From: Luoshenia tenuis
Lineage (GTDB): Bacteria > Bacillota > Clostridia > Christensenellales > GCA-900066905
NCBI RefSeq assembly: GCF_014384745.1
Contig: NZ_JACRSO010000001.1
Location: 930,001-994,000 of the forward strand
Direction: 5' to 3'
Length of the DNA stretch: 64,000 nucleotides
How positions within the stretch are numbered: position 1 is the stretch's first letter; every line of letters starts with the position of its first letter. The translations under genes were made by a program, and so were the position numbers. Under the pieces are notes generated by a model. It did not search any database. It was not told the DNA's origin and saw nothing but the letters and a program-made list of their open reading frames with translations. Below, piece after piece: positions 32,744 to 41,276 of this stretch.

Positions 32744-34060
32744 TTAAATGCTGAGAAAGTAGAGCTCGCGCTCCATCGCCGCCCGATCTTCTGCCTGCGC
32801 AACGCGGTGCGCCTGGGCGGACTTAAATTCCAGGTACTTGTCCACCACCGTCTGCGGCAAGACCCGGCGCACAAATTCACTGCCTCCGGCCAAAGCCAGC
32901 GCCTCTTCCAGGGTTGCGGGCAGCTTGGGCAAGCCCTCCACCCGCGCGCCCGGCGCATAGGGGTCAAAATCCATCGCGGGGCCCAGCTGTTTTCCCTGCG
33001 CAATCCCCTCCATGCCCGCCTCAAGCAGCAGTGTGTAGGCCAGGTATGGGTTGCACGCAGGGTCGGGCGAGCGCACCTCCATGCGGCTGTGCTCGCCCGA
33101 GCTCGTAGCCGGAATGCGAACCAGCTGCGCCCGGTTCATGCGCGACCAGGCGATAAACCTTGGCGCCTCAAAGGCGCCAAACCGCGCATAAGAGTTGGTA
33201 AGCGGGTTCAAAAATGCGGTGATCTCCGCCGCCCGGTCCAGCACACCCGCGATAAAGCTGGCCGCCACGCTTCCTTCCTCTTCTAGGTTCTGAAAGAGAT
33301 TCTCTCCATCCCTGCTTAACGAAATATTGATGTGCAGCCCGCTGCCGCTCTGGTCGGCAAAAGGCTTGGGTAAAAAGGAGGCAAAAAGCCCGTTGCGCAG
33401 GCTGATCGCCTTGACCACGGATTTGAACGTGATCAGATCGTCCGCCGCAGTGCACGCATCGCCGTAATGGAAGTCGATCTCATTTTGCCCGGGGCCCTGC
33501 TCGTGGTGCGAGCTTTCGGGCCGCAGCCCCATCTCCTCCAAGGTCAGGCAGATTTCCCGGCGCACGTTTTCCCCCTTGTCCAGCGGCGAGATATCGAAAT
33601 ACCCGCCTTTATCGTGAGGCACCAAGACCGGCTCGCCATCCTCATTCAGCTGGAAGAGGTAAAATTCGCACTCCGCGCCGATCCGGCAGGTATAGCCCAT
33701 ATCGGCGCACCGCTGCACCGCATTTTTGAGGATAAACCGCCCATCCCCTTCAAAGGGCCGGCCATCCGGATAGCGAATGTTGCAAAAAAAGCGCGCTACC
33801 CGCCCCTGCATCGGCCGCCACGGTAGGATGGATAGCGTGCCCGGGTCCGGCTGCAAAAACAGATCCGACCGTTCTACGCCCATAAACCCGCGGATCGCCG
33901 AGGCGTCAAAGGAAATGCCGTGTTGAAAAGCCCGTTCCAGCTCATCCGGCATGATGGAGATGTTTTTTTGCATGCCAAAGCTATCGCAAAAGGCCAACCG
34001 GATAAACTTGATGTCGTTTTCCTCCACAAAAGCCAGTATTTCCCTTACCGTTTCGTTCAC
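32744..34060 (-). CDS. glnA: Glutamine synthetase type I
   Basis: 438 residues, GSI type. Beta-grasp N-terminus (IKFIRLAFCDSFGMQKNISI) and catalytic domain with GAECEFYLF, SSHHEQGPGQNEIDFHY, SGLHINISLS and SGEHSRMEVRSPDPACNPYL, covering the metal and ATP sites. It forms glutamine from glutamate and ammonia. No adenylylation tyrosine region of the enterobacterial type is evident. GTG start at 34060, nine bases after AAAGGAGG. The 144-base gap to purA holds a GC-rich hairpin (ATACGGGC ... GCCCGTAT). Confidence 0.96.
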   Translation of the reverse strand: MNETVREILAFVEENDIKFIRLAFCDSFGMQKNISIMPDELERAFQHGISFDASAIRGFMGVERSDLFLQPDPGTLSILPWRPMQGRVARFFCNIRYPDGRPFEGDGRFILKNAVQRCADMGYTCRIGAECEFYLFQLNEDGEPVLVPHDKGGYFDISPLDKGENVRREICLTLEEMGLRPESSHHEQGPGQNEIDFHYGDACTAADDLITFKSVVKAISLRNGLFASFLPKPFADQSGSGLHINISLSRDGENLFQNLEEEGSVAASFIAGVLDRAAEITAFLNPLTNSYARFGAFEAPRFIAWSRMNRAQLVRIPATSSGEHSRMEVRSPDPACNPYLAYTLLLEAGMEGIAQGKQLGPAMDFDPYAPGARVEGLPKLPATLEEALALAGGSEFVRRVLPQTVVDKYLEFKSAQAHRVAQAEDRAAMERELYFLSI

Positions 34061-34204
34061 CAGTCTCGCCTCCTTTTAGGCCCTGGACCCGCCAAGCTCC
34101 GCGCTTTTAAAGTCCACCAAACCTATTATATTATTTTACCATATACGGGCGCCGCGCCACAATGGCCCAGTGCCCGTATTTGCATATACCCCTGGTCGAT
34201 TTGA

Positions 34205-35476
34205 TTATAGCACCACGTACTGCTCGCGGGCCGGCCCCACCGAAACGTAGCGCACCTTACAACCCACAGCCGCCTCAATATAGGCGATATAGGCAAGCGC
34301 CTGGGCCGGCAGCTCCTCTTTGCTGCGGCAGCCGCTGATATCGCACCCCCAGCCCTCCAGGTATTCGATCACCGGCTGCGCTTCATCCAGCGCATCGGTG
34401 AAGGGGAACGCTTGCGTCAGTTCTCCATCCACCCGGTAAGCCGTGCATACCGGGATCCGCTCGAGATAGCTGAGCACATCCATCTTGGTCAACGCCAGCT
34501 CGTCCGCCCCCTGCATGCGCACGCCGTAGCGGGAGGCTACCACGTCGAACCCGCCGACCCGGCGGGGCCGCCCGGTGGCCGCGCCGTATTCGCCGCCGGC
34601 CTTGCGCAGCGCCTCCGCCTCGGCTCCGAACATCTCGGCGGTAAAAGGCCCTTCTCCAACGCAGGTGGAATAGGCCTTCATGATCCCGATGGTCTTATCC
34701 AGCTTGCGGTTGGGGATGCCCGCCCCCACCGGCGCATAGGCCGCGATGGTGGAAGAAGACGAGGTGTAGGGATAAATGCCAAAGTCGATATCCCGCAGGG
34801 CCCCCAGCTGCGCCTCAAACATGATATTTTTGCCCGCTTTTGCCGCTTCGTCCAAGTAAAGACCGGTATCGCAAATATAGCTTTTCAGCGGTTCTCCATA
34901 TTTTTTCAGCCAATCCAGCATTTTTTGCAGGGCCGCTGCCTGACCGCCATAGACCTTTTCAATGGTCAGGTTCTTCCATTCCAATATGCCCTTCAGGCGC
35001 TGCGCCATGCGCTCAGGGTGCAAAAGCTCTCCCATTCGCAGGGCTTTCTTCATATATTTATCGCCATATACCGGCGCGATGCCCCGCCGCGTGGAGCCAA
35101 ACTTGGCATCTCCCAGCCGTTCTTCCTCCAAGCAGTCCAGCATCACATGGTACGGCATGCAAATCACCGCCCGGTCGCTGATCTTCAAGTGCTCCGGCGT
35201 TACTTCTACGCCTGCCTTCCGCAGCCGGCCGATCTCCCCGGCCAGGTGCTCTAAGTCGATCACCATTCCATTGCCCATTACGTTGACCACGTCGTCGCGC
35301 AAGATGCCGGAAGGCAATAAATTAAGTATAAACTTGCCCTTGGGGTTGACGACCGTATGCCCCGCATTGTTCCCGCCCTGGTAGCGCACTACGATATCGT
35401 AGTCCTCCGAAAGCAAGTCTACCATGCGTCCCTTTCCTTCATCTCCCCAGTTAATGCCCGTTATCGCCGTTAACAT
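34205..35476 (-). CDS. purA: Adenylosuccinate synthetase
   Basis: 423 residues from ATG at 35476: INWGDEGKGR is the GTP/IMP-binding glycine loop, followed by VRYQGGNNAGHTVV and STRRGIAPVYGDK. It condenses IMP and aspartate with GTP in AMP synthesis. An in-frame ATG at 35593 (right after a second AAGGAGGG) would add 39 residues not expected in PurA; I favour 35476 with AAAGGGTGAAGGG upstream. A perfect SigA promoter and a leader hairpin precede it. Confidence 0.95.
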   Translation of the reverse strand: MLTAITGINWGDEGKGRMVDLLSEDYDIVVRYQGGNNAGHTVVNPKGKFILNLLPSGILRDDVVNVMGNGMVIDLEHLAGEIGRLRKAGVEVTPEHLKISDRAVICMPYHVMLDCLEEERLGDAKFGSTRRGIAPVYGDKYMKKALRMGELLHPERMAQRLKGILEWKNLTIEKVYGGQAAALQKMLDWLKKYGEPLKSYICDTGLYLDEAAKAGKNIMFEAQLGALRDIDFGIYPYTSSSSTIAAYAPVGAGIPNRKLDKTIGIMKAYSTCVGEGPFTAEMFGAEAEALRKAGGEYGAATGRPRRVGGFDVVASRYGVRMQGADELALTKMDVLSYLERIPVCTAYRVDGELTQAFPFTDALDEAQPVIEYLEGWGCDISGCRSKEELPAQALAYIAYIEAAVGCKVRYVSVGPAREQYVVL

Positions 35477-35566
35477 CCCTTCACCCTTTCTGTTTGAAAG
35501 TCCCATTCCGCCGTGGTATTTGCCATCGGGCGCGGTTTTGCCGCACCCCCAATCCGGGCTCAAAAT

Positions 35567-35614
35567 AAAGGCGTTCATCAAGAAGCAAACCATCCCTCCT
35601 TGTCAAACGCCTTT
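35567..35614 (-). promoter_or_regulatory. purA leader hairpin, possible attenuator
   Basis: Arms AAAGGCGTT and AACGCCTTT (minus strand, 35614-35606 and 35575-35567), nine perfect pairs, with the sequence AAGGAGGG-ATG inside the loop, then ATTTTGAG. It lies about 10 bases after the predicted start of transcription and could act as a terminator or as a translation switch. Confidence 0.5.
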
Positions 35615-35628
35615 GTTTAACCGGAATA

Positions 35629-35657
35629 ATTATATGATTGATTGCATAACTTGTCAA
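35629..35657 (-). promoter_or_regulatory. purA promoter, consensus SigA
   Basis: Minus strand TTGACA (35657-35652), 17-base spacer, TATAAT (35634-35629): a perfect core promoter with a leader of about 146 bases. The rest of the purA-gdhA intergenic region (35477-36096) holds the gdhA promoter and two palindromes; I see no gene in it. Confidence 0.85.
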
Positions 35658-35847
35658 GTTTTAACTGCGCACCAGGCCCTCATTTTGTCCCGTTTCAGCG
35701 CCTTGGCGCAGGCTGCGCCGCTATGCCGGCGGCCTGCATGCCCCCGGCCAAAAAATTGCAAAACCGCTTTGACCTATCCGCTATCGTCTGGAATCCGCTA
35801 ACCACAGTGGTTGCAACCGTCTATGCACGCCTTGATCTGCTTGCGCA

Positions 35848-35864
35848 GTGTGCAGTTTGCACAC
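35848..35864. repeat. Palindrome GTGTGCA-N3-TGCACAC upstream of gdhA
   Basis: Seven perfect pairs around a three-base centre, some 80 bases before the gdhA promoter. Shape and size suit a dimeric regulator. Confidence 0.4.
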
Positions 35865-35925
35865 TTATTGCATGTTCACGCCCATAAAATTTGCAAAAAA
35901 AATCCATCCAACCTTCAAAAATTTA

Positions 35926-35954
35926 TGGACAGATGCCGGAATTGCGATTATTAT
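35926..35954 (+). promoter_or_regulatory. gdhA promoter (SigA type)
   Basis: TGGACA (35926-35931), 17-base spacer, TATTAT (35949-35954); leader of about 136 bases to gdhA. Confidence 0.6.
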
Positions 35955-36003
35955 ATTTATGTAACTTTATCCTTCATGTGGAGGCGCAATGGCAGAGGGC
36001 GGC

Positions 36004-36029
36004 GCAAATCGTATAATTATACAATTTGC
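36004..36029 (+). promoter_or_regulatory. 26-base palindrome in the gdhA leader
   Basis: Arms GCAAATCGTATAA and TTATACAATTTGC match at 12 of 13 positions. It contains TATAAT (36012-36017), with ATGGCA 17 bases upstream as a weak -35, so it may be an operator over a second promoter, or an RNA hairpin of the leader. Confidence 0.5.
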
Positions 36030-36096
36030 AGGCTGCGAAATCTCCCGTTCCCTCCAAATGAATAGATCCAAATCTATCGCAAAGGAGATTGATCGT

Positions 36097-37428
36097 ATGT
36101 CTTATGTAGACGAGGTACTCAGCCAGGTTGCTAAAAAGAATGCCAGCGAGCCGGAGTTTCTCCAGGCCGTTAAAGAGGTGTTGGAGTCCCTGCGCATGGT
36201 AGTCGAAGCGCATGAGGATGAGTATCGCCGCGATGCCGTACTCGAGCGCATCGTCGAGCCCGACCGGCAGGTCAAATTCAAAGTGCAGTGGGTGGATGAC
36301 AAGGGGCAGGCCCAGGTCAACACCGGTTACCGCATCCAGTTTAACAACTCTATCGGTCCCTATAAGGGCGGGCTGCGCTTCCATCCTTCGGTCAACACCG
36401 GTATCATCAAATTCCTGGGCTTTGAGCAGATCTTCAAAAATTCGCTCACCGGCCTTCCCATCGGCGGCGGTAAGGGTGGTTCCGATTTTGACCCCAAGGG
36501 CAAGAGCGACCGCGAAGTCATGGCTTTCTGCAAGGCCTTTATGACGGAGCTGTACAAATACGTGGGCGCGGATGTGGACGTACCGGCCGGCGATATCGGC
36601 GTAGGCGCCCGTGAGATCGGCTATCTGTACGGTCAGTACAAGCGCATCACCAACCTGTACGAGGGCGTGCTCACCGGCAAGGGCCTCACCTACGGCGGCT
36701 CTCTGGTGCGTACCCAGGCTACCGGTTACGGCCTGCTCTACCTGGTCGATGAGATGCTCCGCTACAACGGTATGGACTTAAAGGGCAAGACCTGCGCGGT
36801 CTCCGGCTCCGGCAACGTGGCCATTTACGCCACCGAGAAAGCTACCCAGCTGGGCGCCAAGGTCGTCACCATGTCCGATTCTACCGGTTGGATCTACGAC
36901 GAAGAGGGGATCGATCTGGACGCGGTCAAGCAGATCAAAGAGGGACGCCGCGGCCGCCTCAAAGAGTACACCCAGTATCGCCCGAACGCTAAGTATTCCG
37001 AGTCTGGCCGCGTATGGCAGGCAAAGGTCGACATCGCCCTGCCCTGCGCCACTCAGAACGAGTTGGATCTTGAGGATGCCAAAATGCTGGTGGCCAACGG
37101 CGTACAGGCCGTGGGCGAGGGCGCGAACATGCCCACCACCATCGAGGCTACCGAGTACTTCCAGAAAAACGGCGTGCTGTTTGCCCCCGGTAAAGCTGCC
37201 AACGCCGGCGGCGTAGCCACCTCCGCCCTGGAGATGAGCCAGAACAGCGAGCGCCTCAGCTGGAGCTTTGAAGAGGTGGATGCCAAGCTCAAAGATATCA
37301 TGACCGGCATCTTCCACAAGATCGCGGACGCCTCTGAGCGTTATAACGCCAAGGGCAATTATGTGATCGGCGCCAACATCGCCGGTTTTGAAAAAGTGGT
37401 TGAAGCCATGCAGGCTCAGGGCATCTAA
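36097..37428 (+). CDS. gdhA: Glutamate dehydrogenase, NADP-type family
   Basis: 443 residues, hexameric GDH of the GdhA family: substrate-binding GPYKGGLRFHPSV, catalytic lysine in PIGGGKGGSDFDPKGKSD, PAGDIGVGAREIGYLYG, dinucleotide-binding CAVSGSGNVAIYATEK. It interconverts 2-oxoglutarate plus ammonia and glutamate. Start ATG at 36097, nine bases after AAAGGAG; an in-frame ATG at 35989 would add 36 residues with the palindrome inside the coding region and is rejected. Neighbour of glnA, making a nitrogen-assimilation pair. Confidence 0.96.
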   Translation: MSYVDEVLSQVAKKNASEPEFLQAVKEVLESLRMVVEAHEDEYRRDAVLERIVEPDRQVKFKVQWVDDKGQAQVNTGYRIQFNNSIGPYKGGLRFHPSVNTGIIKFLGFEQIFKNSLTGLPIGGGKGGSDFDPKGKSDREVMAFCKAFMTELYKYVGADVDVPAGDIGVGAREIGYLYGQYKRITNLYEGVLTGKGLTYGGSLVRTQATGYGLLYLVDEMLRYNGMDLKGKTCAVSGSGNVAIYATEKATQLGAKVVTMSDSTGWIYDEEGIDLDAVKQIKEGRRGRLKEYTQYRPNAKYSESGRVWQAKVDIALPCATQNELDLEDAKMLVANGVQAVGEGANMPTTIEATEYFQKNGVLFAPGKAANAGGVATSALEMSQNSERLSWSFEEVDAKLKDIMTGIFHKIADASERYNAKGNYVIGANIAGFEKVVEAMQAQGI

Positions 37429-37442
37429 GCCTGGTCCGTATA

Positions 37443-37477
37443 AAAAAAACCCCCTGCATCTTGCAGGGGGTTTTTTT
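37443..37477. terminator. Bidirectional terminator after gdhA
   Basis: CCCCCTGCA / TGCAGGGGG with three-base loop, flanked by runs of A and T on either side, between convergent gdhA and the flippase-like gene. Confidence 0.95.
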
Positions 37478-37508
37478 CATACTCTTTCTTTAACCCGACG
37501 CTTTTGCT

Positions 37509-38666
37509 TTACTTTTCGGGTTCAACCGGCGGGTCGCAGTCACTCTGCGCCGCTTCCGGCTCTTCTCCGATGGGATGCGGCTCGACCCGCACTTCCTCCT
37601 CCACGGGCATCATCAGCCCATCCACCTTAGCCCGGCGCCGGCGCGAAAGCTTGCGCATGCTGTGATACATCACGATGCCGCCGCCTACCAGCAGGCAGGA
37701 ATAATAGGTGATGCAGCGCCAAACCAGCATCATGGAAAACTGCAGCTCCCTGGGGATGTTCTGCCCAAAGAAAGCGAAGAATCCCGCCTCCGCCGCCAGC
37801 GAGCTGCCCGGCGTGGGGGCGAACGCCACCGTCATATAGTGCAGCAGATGGTCTACGATAAAATCGATCTGCCGGGCGCCGTACAAGCCAAAGCCCCGGT
37901 AGACGTAATAGACGATGGAAAAATAAAAAATCAGCTCCAGCACCGTCAGGCCGATCATCACCGCTAGGTTCTTGGGGTGCTTTTTCATAAACCCAATGGA
38001 CTGCCGGTAGTCGGCCAGCACCTTATCCACATGGGTGACCGCCTTTTCCTTATGGCGGATAATGCGCATCTTGCAACAGAGGTTCAAGATGCCGTGCACG
38101 ACCCTGACCACCGTTTTTTCGCTGACCATAATCATGATCAGGATAAACACCATCATAAAATTAAAGAGGAAGCCCAAAAGCGTGATGACCAGCAGCCGCT
38201 GATCAAACCGGGCTACGATGCTGCCGATCTGCGCCAGAAAGAGCACCAGGCACCCGGTCACAATCGTGGTCTGATAGGCGATGAACTTGACCAGCAGCGC
38301 GCTGGAAGAAACGCCTACCGGGATGCCGTCTCCCGACATGTAAAAGACCTGCAAGGGCTGCCCGCCGCTGGAAAACGGCGTCAACGCGCTGTAAAAATGC
38401 CCCAGCATGGCATTCCGCAGGGAAACGCGGTAAGGTATGCGCGGGGCGTATAGCACGCCGATCATATAATGCAGCAGGCAGGCATCCGTCAACCAGTATA
38501 GCAGCAATGAACACAACGCCACCATCAGCCAGCCCGGCTGAAGCTGCTGCCAGAGGATCTCCTGCCCGCCGTTGTTCGTGTCCATCACGATCAATACCAC
38601 CACGATACTGACCGTAAAGATAATGTTAAACCAGCTTAAAGCTTTTTTAAATGACTCTTTTTTCAT
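37509..38666 (-). CDS. Flippase-like / LPG-synthase transmembrane protein
   Basis: 385 residues with about eight membrane helices, in the UPF0104 / lysylphosphatidylglycerol-synthase TM family (the flippase half of MprF). Typical are LRNAMLGHFYSALTPFSSGGQPLQVFYM near residue 90 (quoted in part: GHFYSALTPFSSGGQP) and FAPTPGSSLAAEAGFFAFF near 290. No C-terminal aminoacyl-transferase domain, instead an acidic soluble tail. It probably translocates a lipid or isoprenoid-linked substrate. ATG at 38666 after AGGTGG. Confidence 0.88.
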   Translation of the reverse strand: MKKESFKKALSWFNIIFTVSIVVVLIVMDTNNGGQEILWQQLQPGWLMVALCSLLLYWLTDACLLHYMIGVLYAPRIPYRVSLRNAMLGHFYSALTPFSSGGQPLQVFYMSGDGIPVGVSSSALLVKFIAYQTTIVTGCLVLFLAQIGSIVARFDQRLLVITLLGFLFNFMMVFILIMIMVSEKTVVRVVHGILNLCCKMRIIRHKEKAVTHVDKVLADYRQSIGFMKKHPKNLAVMIGLTVLELIFYFSIVYYVYRGFGLYGARQIDFIVDHLLHYMTVAFAPTPGSSLAAEAGFFAFFGQNIPRELQFSMMLVWRCITYYSCLLVGGGIVMYHSMRKLSRRRRAKVDGLMMPVEEEVRVEPHPIGEEPEAAQSDCDPPVEPEK

Positions 38667-38858
38667 TATCCACCTAGCTCTTTTTACCTCTCCCTCGTCA
38701 ACTCGTTTATTCTATCACAACACTATCTTAATGGCAACCGGCGTAATTTCGTCCATCACAGGCCATGTAAGGATCGTGTAAAAGACTTTCGCGGGTAAAG
38801 CATTCCCCGGCGGGCTATGCTATACTGGTGTAAAACAAACCAAAATTGGAGGGCAGTT

Positions 38859-40442
38859 ATGCGCGCGCATATACAATTTCCCCGGTCTACCCAACGCCGT
38901 CACTTTAAAATCCGGCCCCTTTGGGTCATCCTGGCCATTTCGCTGGCCATTCTTCTGGCAGGAGGGGTACTTGTGGCCCGCCAGATCCCCGAATGGCTGC
39001 GCAAAGCCCCCAAGACCAGCCCTGCCGGATGGCTGGAAAATATTTCCGCCCAATCGCCCGAACCGCTGACCATCGCCTGGGCCTACCGGCCGCATACCTA
39101 TACCGGCCGTCCCGAAGGGCTGGACGTGCTGGCCCCCACCTGGTTCTACGTGGAGGGCACCGCCGAGAAGCCGGAGCTCAAGACCATCGCGCAGCTGGGT
39201 GAATCCTGCGATTTTGCCCAATTCGTTTCCCAGGCCCATGCCGATGGACTCAAGATCTGGGGGACCGCCGTCAGTATGACGCCCGAGCTTTCCGCGGCAT
39301 TGGTCCACTCGCAGGAGCATACCGCGGCCTTCGCCGCACAGTTGGCGCAATACGTCACCGATTATCAGCTCGACGGCGTCAACTTCGACTTTGAAAATAT
39401 GGACCCCGACGATAAACTGCTTTATTCCGACTTTATCGCCCAGTGCCGCGCCGCCCTGCCCGAGGGAACGGTCCTGTCGGTCTGCACCAATATCCGCATG
39501 CGCAATCCGGACCCAAACAATTTCTGGCAGTGCTACGATCATGAAACGCTGGCCCAACATGCGGATTATCTTTGCGTAATGGCCTACGATCAAAACGGTT
39601 CTTTCTCCCAGGAGGATGGGCCGGTGGCCAGCCTGGAATGGGTGGATGCCTCCCTCCAGACCCTGCTGGAGGTGGTCCCCTCCGATAAAGTCCTGCTGGG
39701 CGTGCCCTTTTATGGGCGGGATTACACCTATACCCAGCAGGGCGGCGAATACCTCCCCGCCTGGAAAACCGATAGCAAGATGACCGTACCGGTCTACGAC
39801 CGGCACATCCAGCGCCTGTTGGAGGAGGGCAGCTATCAAGATCTGCGGGGCAATACCGTCACCGTCAGCCAATGGAACGCACAGGGGACATGGATGGAAC
39901 CTGAAGCGGCGCGCTATTACGAGTTTGTGGATACGGATAACAACCTGCATAAAATGTGGTTTGACGATGGGCAGGCGCTCTCCCTCAAAAGTAAGCTGGC
40001 CCGCCGCTATCACCTGGCCGGCAGCGCCGTTTGGGAGTATGCCTACGCCTCGGACAGCCTATGGCAGGGTCTGGCCCAAGGCTATACGCTCTACACCCCT
40101 GGCGGCGCCCAGGTAGCCGCGCTGCAAGACTTGCTGGATCAGGCCCAGCAGCTGCAATGGTTCAGCGCACAAGGGAATTGGATGGGCACCAGTGCGGATG
40201 CGCCCGCCGCGCTGCGCCAGGCGTTGAACACGGCCGGTTACAACGCCCAAAAAGATGAGATGACGCCGGGAGAATATCTCCTCCTGACAGCCGGGGACGG
40301 AACCGAATACCGCATCGATTTTGCAGACGACGTCCTCTGGCCGGATGCGGCCCTTGGCGAAAAGCTGGGGCTGGCGGACGGGCAGATCGAGCTGGTGCCC
40401 GGCAGCCTGCGCGCACAGGTCGCCCCATTGTTTGCAAAGTAA
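38859..40442 (+). CDS. Glycoside hydrolase family 18 protein, secreted or membrane-anchored
   Basis: 527 residues from ATG at 38859 (GGAGGG six bases upstream). One N-terminal membrane segment at about 19-41, then a GH18 barrel with the DxxDxDxE catalytic motif as LDGVNFDFE near residue 172-179, and later YDQNGSFSQEDGP and VPFYGRDY. Similar to YdhD/YaaH-type proteins which cut spore cortex or other peptidoglycan glycan strands, but no LysM domain is present. Roughly 120 C-terminal residues (from about 405, VAALQDLLDQAQQLQ) repeat no known domain I recognise. A SigA -10 (TATACT, 38821-38826) lies upstream. Confidence 0.88.
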   Translation: MRAHIQFPRSTQRRHFKIRPLWVILAISLAILLAGGVLVARQIPEWLRKAPKTSPAGWLENISAQSPEPLTIAWAYRPHTYTGRPEGLDVLAPTWFYVEGTAEKPELKTIAQLGESCDFAQFVSQAHADGLKIWGTAVSMTPELSAALVHSQEHTAAFAAQLAQYVTDYQLDGVNFDFENMDPDDKLLYSDFIAQCRAALPEGTVLSVCTNIRMRNPDPNNFWQCYDHETLAQHADYLCVMAYDQNGSFSQEDGPVASLEWVDASLQTLLEVVPSDKVLLGVPFYGRDYTYTQQGGEYLPAWKTDSKMTVPVYDRHIQRLLEEGSYQDLRGNTVTVSQWNAQGTWMEPEAARYYEFVDTDNNLHKMWFDDGQALSLKSKLARRYHLAGSAVWEYAYASDSLWQGLAQGYTLYTPGGAQVAALQDLLDQAQQLQWFSAQGNWMGTSADAPAALRQALNTAGYNAQKDEMTPGEYLLLTAGDGTEYRIDFADDVLWPDAALGEKLGLADGQIELVPGSLRAQVAPLFAK

Positions 40443-40458
40443 ACCGCCCTTAACTTTT

Positions 40459-40490
40459 AAAGCCGGCCTTTTGGCCGGCTTTTTCAATTT
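40459..40490 (+). terminator. Terminator of the GH18 gene
   Basis: AAAGCCGGCC / GGCCGGCTTT with four-base loop, then TTCAATTT; 16 bases after the stop codon. Confidence 0.9.
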
Positions 40491-41136
40491 AATAAAACAG
40501 GCTCCAGACCGCCTCTGACACCACGGGCTGCAACAGTAGTGGGAAAAGCCAGCAAAGCAGCAGAATCAGCCAGGGTTCCAGCCCCACGATGCCCGTTCGC
40601 CCGCCCTGTATCCTGCAATGATCCACAAATCGCGGCGCCGTTTTTCGCAGTCCGCGGAAAACCGCAAAGCCGATCAGCGCGCCCAGCGTATTCATGATCC
40701 AATCGTCGATATCCGTGGCCCGCCAGCAAAACAGCTGCGCCACCTCGATCGCCAGCGACATGCCCGCCCCGTACAGCAACACCCTGCCCCAGCTGTCAAA
40801 CCTTTCCCACAGCAGCGGGAGAAAAAAGCCAAAGGGAATGAACAGCAATACGTTTGGCAGGTACTGCACGCCCGTATCCCCTGCATCGATAAAGGGGATC
40901 AAGCTGATATTGGGGCTAAAATGGATCTGTCCGACGGAGGGCACCCCCGTGACCCCTAGCATCCCTACCAGCGCGATGCCGAAAAACGCCGCCCCCAGCG
41001 TATGTACGGCGTATATCTTGCCGCCCAAGCGCCTTACTTTGCGCCGCTGCCAGAGCCAAAAGATCGCAAGCAGCGGGAAAACGCCAACCAAAAATCCCAG
41101 CACAGCCTCTAAAACAAAGCTCATCATATAGTACAT
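40489..41136 (-). CDS. VanZ-family membrane protein
   Basis: 215 residues, five or six membrane helices. NVLLFIPFGFFLPLLWERF and AIEVAQLFCWRATDIDDWIMNTLGALIGF (quoted in part: EVAQLFCWRATDIDDWIMN) are the VanZ family signature. VanZ gives low-level teicoplanin resistance in enterococci, but most family members have no known role. ATG at 41136 after GGAGGA. Monocistronic. Confidence 0.9.
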   Translation of the reverse strand: MYYMMSFVLEAVLGFLVGVFPLLAIFWLWQRRKVRRLGGKIYAVHTLGAAFFGIALVGMLGVTGVPSVGQIHFSPNISLIPFIDAGDTGVQYLPNVLLFIPFGFFLPLLWERFDSWGRVLLYGAGMSLAIEVAQLFCWRATDIDDWIMNTLGALIGFAVFRGLRKTAPRFVDHCRIQGGRTGIVGLEPWLILLLCWLFPLLLQPVVSEAVWSLFY

Positions 41137-41230
41137 CCAAAATCCTCCAAGCCTTCTTAGAATATTGATTATATCATCGTCTGCGCAAATCCGGCTTAAG
41201 GCTTTCTTAACTTTTTCTGTCGATTACAGA

Positions 41231-41263
41231 TAAAAAGAGCGGCCCGCCAAAAAGGCGGGCCGC
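41231..41263 (-). terminator. Terminator of the amidohydrolase gene
   Basis: GCGGCCCGCC / GGCGGGCCGC with five-base loop, followed on the minus strand by TCTTTTTATC. Confidence 0.9.
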
Positions 41264-41276
41264 GATAGCCTGTATT

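Noticed and set aside
34140..34205. Hairpin before glnA as an ANTAR target
   Set aside because: ANTAR targets need two hairpins with six-base loops (A at 1, G at 4) near a terminator; I could only fit one imperfect five-base loop and no U tract.
35477..35593. 39-residue N-terminal extension of PurA from ATG 35593
   Set aside because: The extension is not part of PurA and falls in the leader hairpin; ATG 35476 fits the family start. Kept only as a regulatory idea.
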